Source: Cellvibrionales bacterium UBA1854 (GTDB taxonomy: Bacteria; Pseudomonadota; Gammaproteobacteria; Pseudomonadales; Porticoccaceae). Taken from it: DNA of 64,000 bases. How positions within the stretch are numbered: the first letter of the stretch is position 1; each line of letters begins with the position of its first letter. A model generated the notes under the pieces. That model was not told where the DNA came from and did not search any database. It saw nothing but the letters and a program-made list of their open reading frames with translations. Of the stretch, positions 58,143 through 64,000 are shown one piece after another. Position numbers and translations under genes: made by a program. The DNA lies in contig DDII01000042.1 of NCBI GenBank assembly GCA_002338445.1, forward strand, positions 19,291 to 83,290, given 5' to 3'.

Positions 58143-58188
58143 ATGGAGTCTTCAGTCACTTTGTTATTCTTCAGGAGTAGGCACCTTA

Positions 58189-59664
58189 ATGTTACGAATC
58201 ATTGAAGAAGCGCTTACTTTTGATGATGTGCTGCTAGTGCCTCAGTACTCCGATATAACTGCCAGGGATGTAACGCTTCACTCGAGGTTGACCACCGGCA
58301 TTACGATGAATATTCCTTTGCTATCAGCTGCAATGGATACTGTCACCGAGTCTCGTCTTGCAATAGCTATCGCTCAAGAGGGTGGAATTGGAATTGTCCA
58401 TAAAAGTATGACTGCAGATCAGCAAGCTAAAGAAGTTTGGGCCGTTAAAAAGTACGAGAGTGGAGTAGTCAAAAATCCATTTACTATAGAGGCGACGGCA
58501 ACACTCAGAGATTTACATGAATTCACTAAAGCAAATAATATTTCTGGTGTACCCATCCTCAAAAATGGAGCGTTAATAGGAATTGTAACTCGGCGAGATG
58601 TTCGTTTCGCTTCAGATATGGACGCTCTAGTTACCTCCGTGATGACTCCTAAAGATAGGTTGGTCACTGTTCAAGAAGGTGTCGGGGCAGATGTGGTGAG
58701 GGACTTGTTTCGAGAACACCGTATTGAAAAAGTGCTAGTTGTTAACGATGATTTTGAACTGCGCGGGTTAATTACGGTAACTGACATTGATAAAGCAGAA
58801 CAGTACCCAGAGGCGTGTAAAGATGATCAAGGTAGACTCCGTGTAGGAGCGTCCGTAGGTGTAGCAGAGGATTCTGAAGAAAGAATAGAAAAATTGGTCG
58901 AGGCTCAAGTGGATGTTCTGGTTTTGGATACAGCACATGGGCATTCGAAAAACGTGATTAATCGTGTGCACTGGATAAAGGAAAACTATCCTCAAGTTCA
59001 AATAATCGGAGGTAATGTGGCAACTGCTGAAGGTGCTAAAGCACTTGCTGACGCGGGTGTTGATGGTGTAAAGGTTGGGATTGGTCCTGGATCCATCTGC
59101 ACAACTCGAGTAATAACGGGTATAGGTGTGCCACAGGTGACTGCAATAGCCGCGGCCGTAGATGCTCTTCAAGATCGAGATATTCCAGTTATTGCCGATG
59201 GAGGTATCCGTTTTTCTGGCGATATGGCCAAGGCAATAGCGGCGGGCGCAAGTTCCGTAATGATGGGTTCTATGCTTGCAGGAACAGAAGAGGCCCCCGG
59301 TGAAATTGAAATTTACCAGGGTAGGTCTTACAAATCATACCGAGGAATGGGGTCGTTGGGCGCGATGTCACGAATACAAGGTTCTGGTGATCGATATTTC
59401 CAGAATATTGATGAAGGATTTGAAAAACTTGTGCCTGAGGGAATCGAGGGTCGTGTGCCCTATAAAGGACCTTTAACAACTATGATACATCAAATGATGG
59501 GAGGTTTGAGGTCTGCAATGGGCTATACGGGATGTTCATCGATCGAACAGATGCGCACTGAGCCAACATTTGTAAGAGTTACCTCCGCCGGGATTGGGGA
59601 AAGTCATGTGCATGATGTTCATATCACAAAAGAAGCACCAAATTATCCGGTTCGTGCTGGTTAA
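58189..59664 (+). CDS. guaB: IMP dehydrogenase
   Basis: Oxidises IMP to XMP, the committed step to GMP. Visible: [15 protein letters not shown], two CBS domains (about residues 95-205), [20 protein letters not shown] with the catalytic Cys, [12 protein letters not shown] and [13 protein letters not shown] with [11 protein letters not shown]. It has 491 residues (E. coli 488). Operon with guaA, 72 bases apart. Confidence 0.97.
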   Translation: MLRIIEEALTFDDVLLVPQYSDITARDVTLHSRLTTGITMNIPLLSAAMDTVTESRLAIAIAQEGGIGIVHKSMTADQQAKEVWAVKKYESGVVKNPFTIEATATLRDLHEFTKANNISGVPILKNGALIGIVTRRDVRFASDMDALVTSVMTPKDRLVTVQEGVGADVVRDLFREHRIEKVLVVNDDFELRGLITVTDIDKAEQYPEACKDDQGRLRVGASVGVAEDSEERIEKLVEAQVDVLVLDTAHGHSKNVINRVHWIKENYPQVQIIGGNVATAEGAKALADAGVDGVKVGIGPGSICTTRVITGIGVPQVTAIAAAVDALQDRDIPVIADGGIRFSGDMAKAIAAGASSVMMGSMLAGTEEAPGEIEIYQGRSYKSYRGMGSLGAMSRIQGSGDRYFQNIDEGFEKLVPEGIEGRVPYKGPLTTMIHQMMGGLRSAMGYTGCSSIEQMRTEPTFVRVTSAGIGESHVHDVHITKEAPNYPVRAG

Positions 59665-59736
59665 TTTTCGATATTTAAAAAAAGAAATTACTATGTCTGA
59701 GAGGAAAGCATTTTCGTGTGAGCGAGATGAAACGGT

Positions 59737-61317
59737 ATGAAGAATGATTTGCGTTCAGAGAAAGTTCTTATTATTGATTTCGGCTCCCAGTATACACAGT
59801 TAATCGCCCGCAGGGTAAGAGAGCTTGGCGTTTATTCTGAAATTAGAGCGTGGAGTGTGGACCCGGAAGAAATTATAGAATTAAATCCAACCGCTATTAT
59901 TTTGTCAGGCGGTCCTGAGTCGGTAGCTCAGGGAAATTCGGCTCCAAGCATCGCACCTTCTGTGTTGACAATGGGAATTCCGGTGCTGGGTATCTGTTAT
60001 GGCATGCAAATAATGGCATCTCAAATGGGTGGCGCTGTAGAAAATTGTGATCGTCGCGAGTTTGGGTATGCCCAAGTAAAAGTGGAACATGCTAGTGCTC
60101 TTTTGATGGAAATATCTGATCGTGTTGATGAATCCGGCGATGAATTGCTGGATGTCTGGATGAGTCATGGGGATAACGTATCCAGGATGCCTGATGGTTT
60201 TTTGTGCATTGCATCGACTGAGTCTTGTCCAATTGCAGGAATGGCAGATGAAAACAAAAGGTTATACGGTATTCAGTTTCATCCAGAGGTAACGCATACA
60301 ATGCAAGGAAGCGAGATATTTAAACAGTTTTTATTTCAGATTTCCGGGTGCAAACCAAGCTGGACTGCTGTGGCTATAATTGATGACCAGATTGCTCGAG
60401 TGCGATCAAAGGTTGGGAATAGCAACGTTTTATTAGGACTCTCAGGCGGCGTGGATTCCTCTGTGGTCGCAGCCTTGTTGCACAGAGCTATTGGTGATCA
60501 ACTTACTTGCGTCTTTGTAGATAATGGGTTGCTGCGCAAAAATGAAGGTTTTTCTGTTATGGAAATGTTTGCTAAAAATATGGGGGCAAAAGTAGTTCAC
60601 GTAGATGCAGCAGAAAAATTTCTTACTCGGTTAAAAAATGTGACTGACCCAGAGATGAAACGAAAAATAATTGGTAATACCTTCATTGAGGTCTTTGACC
60701 AAGAGTCAGCCAAGATTAAGAACGTTAAATTTCTGGCTCAAGGGACTATCTATCCTGATGTGATTGAGTCTGCGGCGTCTAATACGGGTAAAGCACATGT
60801 TATTAAATCACATCATAATGTGGGTGGGTTACCGAAAGATATGCAATTAAAGTTAGTAGAACCACTACGAGAATTGTTTAAGGATGAAGTGCGCAAAATA
60901 GGAGTGGAACTTGGATTGCCTCCTGATATGGTATATCGACATCCGTTTCCGGGGACTGGCTTGGGCGTTCGCATACTTGGTAAGGTCAAGAAAGAATATG
61001 CTGACTTACTACGTGAGGCTGACGCGCTTTTTATAGAAGAACTTCACGCCCACGGTTGGTATGAAAAGACGAGTCAGGCGTTCTGCGTCTTTTTGCCCGT
61101 GAAATCCGTTGGTGTAGTGGGTGATGCCCGTCGCTATTCTTGGGTAATCGGGTTACGCGCTGTTGAGACCGTTGATTTTATGACAGCGCGGTGGGCAAGA
61201 CTGCCATATGACTTATTAGAACGAGTCTCTAGTAGAATTATTAATGAGATTCCTGAAATTTCTAGGGTCACCTATGATATTTCTAGCAAACCGCCGTCCA
61301 CTATAGAGTGGGAGTGA
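59737..61317 (+). CDS. guaA: GMP synthase (glutamine-hydrolysing)
   Basis: Aminates XMP to GMP. Glutaminase domain: [15 protein letters not shown] (catalytic Cys) and [11 protein letters not shown]-pyrophosphatase P-loop [15 protein letters not shown]. Dimerisation end KPPSTIEWE. It has 526 residues (E. coli 525). It ends in tandem TGA stops. Its 3' end borders an integrase gene, and guaA 3' ends are known insertion sites of genomic islands in several bacteria. Confidence 0.97.
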   Translation: MKNDLRSEKVLIIDFGSQYTQLIARRVRELGVYSEIRAWSVDPEEIIELNPTAIILSGGPESVAQGNSAPSIAPSVLTMGIPVLGICYGMQIMASQMGGAVENCDRREFGYAQVKVEHASALLMEISDRVDESGDELLDVWMSHGDNVSRMPDGFLCIASTESCPIAGMADENKRLYGIQFHPEVTHTMQGSEIFKQFLFQISGCKPSWTAVAIIDDQIARVRSKVGNSNVLLGLSGGVDSSVVAALLHRAIGDQLTCVFVDNGLLRKNEGFSVMEMFAKNMGAKVVHVDAAEKFLTRLKNVTDPEMKRKIIGNTFIEVFDQESAKIKNVKFLAQGTIYPDVIESAASNTGKAHVIKSHHNVGGLPKDMQLKLVEPLRELFKDEVRKIGVELGLPPDMVYRHPFPGTGLGVRILGKVKKEYADLLREADALFIEELHAHGWYEKTSQAFCVFLPVKSVGVVGDARRYSWVIGLRAVETVDFMTARWARLPYDLLERVSSRIINEIPEISRVTYDISSKPPSTIEWE

Positions 61318-61333
61318 TGAAATCGTCTGAAAA

Positions 61334-61348
61334 CCCTATAAAATAGGG
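61334..61348 (+). terminator. Short hairpin after guaA
   Basis: CCCTAT / ATAGGG with an AAA loop, followed by an AT-rich run without a clean T-tract. It may be a weak terminator of guaA, or part of the element attachment region. Confidence 0.4.
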
Positions 61349-61357
61349 ATTATTTAG

Positions 61358-61442
61358 ATACAAACTTAATACAAACTTTTGACAATACCCTTATTCTTAT
61401 AGTATTTTTGTTCTGTAGATACAAACTTTAGTGCAAAGTTTG
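61358..61442. repeat. Repeats upstream of the integrase gene (possible Int/Xis or operator sites)
   Basis: ATACAAACTT occurs three times (61358-61367, 61369-61378, 61419-61428). The third overlaps a perfect 8-bp inverted repeat, CAAACTTT / AAAGTTTG at 61422-61429 and 61435-61442, just downstream of the candidate integrase promoter. Such an arrangement suits integrase arm sites or an autorepression operator; this is inference. Confidence 0.5.
61379..61408 (+). promoter_or_regulatory. Putative promoter of the integrase gene
   Basis: A consensus TTGACA at 61379-61384 and TATTTT at 61403-61408 with an 18-base spacer, 59 bases before the integrase ATG. It lies among the repeats described for 61358-61442. 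Confidence 0.45.
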
Positions 61443-61467
61443 GTCACTTACTGCAAAACATAAAGGT

Positions 61468-62739
61468 ATGGCAAGAAGAAGACGACAAAACAAGGGTGGT
61501 AATTTAAGTCATCAACACGACATTCTAGATGGGAAGGCACAGATATTCAGAGTGGCACAGAGTGGCGATGTGTTTCAGTTCAGGATGTGGATTCAAGGGG
61601 AGAAGACACACTATCGGAAGTCACTCAAGACTAGAGACTTAACAACTGCACTTGAGAGAGGTCGTGAGTTAGGTATGAAACTCATGACTAACATAAGACA
61701 GAATAAAAAAGTCTTTGGTATGTCATTGAGAGAAGCTGTTGACCTGTATCTTGAAGACAGGCAACAAGATGTGAAAGGTGGAGTCATAACTCAAGGAAGA
61801 CTCACCACCATCATGTCTCAAATGAATCGTGTCCTTGAGATTCTTGGTGAGAAAACTAAAGTATCAGAATTAGAACCAATCACATTGTTTGACTACGAGA
61901 GAGACAGAAAAGTCCTCAAGAAGAATGTCAAACCAGTAACTATCAGAAACGAACAATCAACCATCAATCACATGGTTAAGTTTCTTCACAGAAAAGGCAT
62001 ATGTCACTTTGACTCATTTGAATTTAGACGAATGAGTATCAGACAAGACGATGTTGGCAAAAGAGATTCTTTCACACCTAACGAATACAGAAAACTAACT
62101 TACTTCATGAGGACTTACTCATCAAAAGCAAAAGCGTCTGATGAGGCAGAGAGATTAGAGAAGTTGTTGATTAGAGACTATGTTCTTATCTCAACTAACA
62201 CTTGCATGAGAGTAGGAGAGTTGAGGCAGTTAACTTGGGGTGACATTGAAAGAATAGAGACTGCATATGATGCCGATGAAAAACAAATCAAACTTGCACA
62301 CATCAATGTAAGACCTGAAACCTCTAAAGTTAGACGACACAGAAAAATTATCTGTAGGGGTGGTGAGTATTTTGAAAGACTCAAAGAAAGACAAGAGTTC
62401 ACTGGTAAAGATGACCTAGTTTTCTCATCAGTAAATGGAACTGCAAAATTAAGTGGTCATAAATGGGCAAACCATTGGAATGCACTGATGGATGGAATCG
62501 GTATCAGTCGTAAGGAATGGAAAGAGGAAAGAAATCTTACTTGGTATTCATTGAGACACTTTGGAATCACAATGAGAATCTTGGCAGGGGTTAATGTTCT
62601 TGATGTATCTAAACTTGCTGGAACAAGTATCAGTCATATTGAGAACACTTATCTCAAGTATCAAGAAGAACAAATGAAGACCCAGGCAATGAAGACTTTC
62701 ACATTCAATAGTGATGGGACTATTGAACATAAGGAGTAG
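61468..62739 (+). CDS. Tyrosine recombinase (phage/island integrase)
   Basis: Site-specific integrase, 423 residues. A basic N-terminus (MARRRRQNKGG), an N-terminal core-binding domain (about residues 75-190), and a catalytic domain with the first Arg in NTCMRVGELRQLTWGD, the box-II region WYSLRHFGIT, and the Tyr nucleophile in SHIENTYLKY. It directly follows guaA, so the guaA 3' end is the likely attachment site. Codon choice (many AGA, ACA, TCA codons) differs from the chromosomal genes to the left. A serine recombinase starts three bases after its stop. Confidence 0.9.
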   Translation: MARRRRQNKGGNLSHQHDILDGKAQIFRVAQSGDVFQFRMWIQGEKTHYRKSLKTRDLTTALERGRELGMKLMTNIRQNKKVFGMSLREAVDLYLEDRQQDVKGGVITQGRLTTIMSQMNRVLEILGEKTKVSELEPITLFDYERDRKVLKKNVKPVTIRNEQSTINHMVKFLHRKGICHFDSFEFRRMSIRQDDVGKRDSFTPNEYRKLTYFMRTYSSKAKASDEAERLEKLLIRDYVLISTNTCMRVGELRQLTWGDIERIETAYDADEKQIKLAHINVRPETSKVRRHRKIICRGGEYFERLKERQEFTGKDDLVFSSVNGTAKLSGHKWANHWNALMDGIGISRKEWKEERNLTWYSLRHFGITMRILAGVNVLDVSKLAGTSISHIENTYLKYQEEQMKTQAMKTFTFNSDGTIEHKE

Positions 62740-62742
62740 ATA

Positions 62743-63354
62743 ATGACAAAGGGAGCCACAAAGAATCTTAAAGTTGCAATCTATGTGAGAGTAAGCACTC
62801 AACAACAGACAACAGATAATCAACTACTAGACTTGTATGAGATATGCGAAAGGAATGATTGGACAGTTGTAGAAGAATACAACGAGACCATATCAGGAAC
62901 TAAATCTGCATCAGATAGAAAAGAACTCAAACGAATGTTGGATGATGCATCAAGAAAGAAGTTTGATAAGTTGGTTGTTTGGTCAGTAGATAGAGTTGGT
63001 CGTTCAATGAAACACTTGGTGTCAGTTCTATCACAACTCAAAGATTTAGAAGTGGACATCTATTCATACAAACAAGGCATAGACACTTCTACAACTATGG
63101 GTGCATCTTTCTTTCACATGGTCGGAATCTTTTCGGAACTAGAGCATAATCTTCGTGCAGAGAGACAGAAGATAGGAATCAAGAGGGCAATGCAACAGGG
63201 TGTTAAGTTTGGGAGGAAAGATGTTGTTGATGAAGATATTGAGTATCAAATCTATCAATTGAGGTCTAAAGGTAAATCTATTCGTGCAATTGCAAAGTCG
63301 GTTGGTATTTCAGTTGGAAGAACACATCAAGTGTGTTCATCAATGTCCCTCTAA
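62743..63354 (+). CDS. Serine recombinase (resolvase/invertase family)
   Basis: Small serine recombinase, 203 residues. The nucleophile Ser is in AIYVRVSTQQQTTDNQL; SVDRVGRSMKHL and GIFSELEHNLRAERQKIG are family motifs; a C-terminal helix-turn-helix (GKSIRAIAKSVGISVGRTHQV) would bind DNA. AAGGAG lies before the ATG. It is coupled to the integrase gene with a three-base gap, an uncommon pairing of the two recombinase classes in one transcript. It may resolve dimers or invert a segment in the element. Confidence 0.9.
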   Translation: MTKGATKNLKVAIYVRVSTQQQTTDNQLLDLYEICERNDWTVVEEYNETISGTKSASDRKELKRMLDDASRKKFDKLVVWSVDRVGRSMKHLVSVLSQLKDLEVDIYSYKQGIDTSTTMGASFFHMVGIFSELEHNLRAERQKIGIKRAMQQGVKFGRKDVVDEDIEYQIYQLRSKGKSIRAIAKSVGISVGRTHQVCSSMSL

Positions 63355-63443
63355 AAAAGCGTCTAGACTGACTCTGAAACCCTATTAGATATTGAAGTGT
63401 AAAAAGTGTTTTAAGTGTTCATACAAGTAAGATTTGTTGAACA
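63355..63443. other. Convergent gap with short repeats
   Basis: 89 bases between the serine recombinase and the reverse-strand gene. TCTGAAACCCTATTA at 63373-63387 nearly repeats TCTGAAAACCCTATA found just after guaA at 61326-61340. A 7-bp inverted repeat, GTGTTCA at 63415-63421 and TGAACAC at 63438-63444, could act as a weak bidirectional terminator. Confidence 0.4.
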
Positions 63444-63986
63444 CTAATCAAACTCTATTTCTCCATCGGCAATTGCCTTCTCACATTCATCCCAAGGAAT
63501 ATCACTATCCCACTTTTCTGAATCTAACTTCCAACCAAGTGATGCATACATTCCTTTAGTATCTCCTTCAGGTGGGTGCATAGTATCAAAATGAACAATC
63601 TTGTTGTCCTTTGTCACATATCCCCACCAATCAACCATGTCCCCAAATTGGGTTTCTGCAACTGTATAAACAATTCGTTTAGGGTCTAACTCTTCTTCAA
63701 GTTCTATAGTCCAAGTTCCATAAGAACCTTTTTCGTCACTATACAATCCAAGAAGGGGAGTCATCGTTCTTTCTGAATCTTCCCACTCTTCTTCAAATTC
63801 TTTTACATCAGAGTCAGTTTGAAAAAGCTCCTCACGACTGAAGACACATTTCAAATCAAACTTTGCATCAAGTTGTTCTTTGTTAATCTTTGTCCATTCA
63901 TCTTTTTCTTCATCAGGATAATCTTGTAGATGTTCTTCTGTTGTTTCATAGACATCCAACCAACAGGTGTCTAAATTTTGATGCAT
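63444..63986 (-). CDS. Acidic protein of unknown function in the guaA element
   Basis: A 180-residue, strongly acidic protein (begins MHQNLDTCWLDVYETTEEH; many Asp and Glu, several Trp), without signal peptide or transmembrane segment. No family is recognised. The frame stays open from the ATG at 63986 to the window edge, so the true start may lie outside. Base and codon use resemble the neighbouring recombinases, so it belongs to the mobile element. Confidence 0.6.
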   Translation of the reverse strand: MHQNLDTCWLDVYETTEEHLQDYPDEEKDEWTKINKEQLDAKFDLKCVFSREELFQTDSDVKEFEEEWEDSERTMTPLLGLYSDEKGSYGTWTIELEEELDPKRIVYTVAETQFGDMVDWWGYVTKDNKIVHFDTMHPPEGDTKGMYASLGWKLDSEKWDSDIPWDECEKAIADGEIEFD

Positions 63987-64000
63987 TCCACAACGATATT

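Noticed and set aside
59401..61317. tRNA gene as attachment site near the element
   Set aside because: No tRNA cloverleaf was found; the guaA 3' end itself is the better candidate.
1..64000. CRISPR array, restriction, toxin-antitoxin or other defence cluster
   Set aside because: No repeat-spacer pattern and no cas, restriction or toxin genes were recognised in the window; any such cargo of the guaA element would lie to the right.

Overview
This is an AT-rich window of a bacterial chromosome. Protein content and gene order place it in the Gammaproteobacteria. Many blocks match Pseudomonas and E. coli gene order: pcnB-gluQ-dksA-sfsA; efp-epmA; zapG-zapE-rplM-rpsI-petABC-sspAB; dolP-diaA-lpoA/rsmI; rnt-pyrC; rsx-metG-mrp-dcd; purN-purM-DUF2066-hda; wrbA; suhB-trmJ-isc-ndk-rlmN-ispG-hisS-yfgM-bamB-der; xseA; guaB-guaA. 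Tight packing, short gaps, frequent start/stop overlaps and genes missing from otherwise conserved blocks suggest a streamlined, probably aquatic, free-living lineage. The species cannot be named from the sequence alone. No rRNA, tRNA or CRISPR array was seen.

Layout. 1-10.4 kb: RNA end processing and stringent response (pcnB, gluQ, dksA), nuclease-like SfsA, a D,D-carboxypeptidase, two separate serine acetyltransferases, serB with an Smp-like membrane protein, EF-P with its lysylase EpmA, and ZapG. 10.6-16.6 kb: zapE, ribosomal proteins L13 and S9 (overlapping genes), a cytochrome bc1 operon in which cytochrome b and c1 are one reading frame, then sspA-sspB. 16.7-22.5 kb: envelope genes dolP, diaA, lpoA, with rsmI divergent from and overlapping lpoA, then rnt and pyrC. 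22.7-27.7 kb: an Rsx/Rnf-type membrane operon reduced to A, D, G and E, then metG. 27.8-40 kb: mrp, dcd, DUF3014 and DUF3108 proteins, purN-purM, a DUF2066 protein with hda, sppA, DUF2069, wrbA, a TlpA-like lipoprotein, fpr, a ferritin-like protein and suhB. 40.2-46.3 kb: trmJ and the Isc iron-sulfur assembly operon without iscR. 46.3-49.1 kb: a loose region with a strong terminator, a divergent Tag-like protein and an apparently decayed gene. 49.1-58 kb: ndk, rlmN, ispG, hisS, yfgM, bamB, der, xseA. 58.1-61.3 kb: guaB-guaA. 61.3-64 kb: the start of an integrated element at the 3' end of guaA, with a tyrosine integrase, a serine recombinase and an acidic protein of unknown function; it continues past the window.

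How the genes work together. Energy metabolism is represented by the bc1 complex and by the unusual Rsx-like module; the Isc operon supplies Fe-S clusters to Rieske, IspG, RlmN and others. Purine synthesis (purN, purM, guaB, guaA), pyrimidine synthesis (pyrC, dcd) and serine/cysteine synthesis (serB, two cysE) are present. Envelope functions are BamB, YfgM, LpoA, DolP, SppA and the carboxypeptidase.

The most notable observation is the Rsx/Rnf-like operon (22.7-25.6 kb). It lacks the genes for the two Fe-S/NADH-side subunits (B and C). The four cysteines that in ordinary RnfA/RnfE hold the intramembrane [2Fe-2S] cluster are all replaced, yet both covalent-flavin motifs (in D and G) are intact. 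This looks like a flavin-only membrane electron-transfer module rather than a random remnant.
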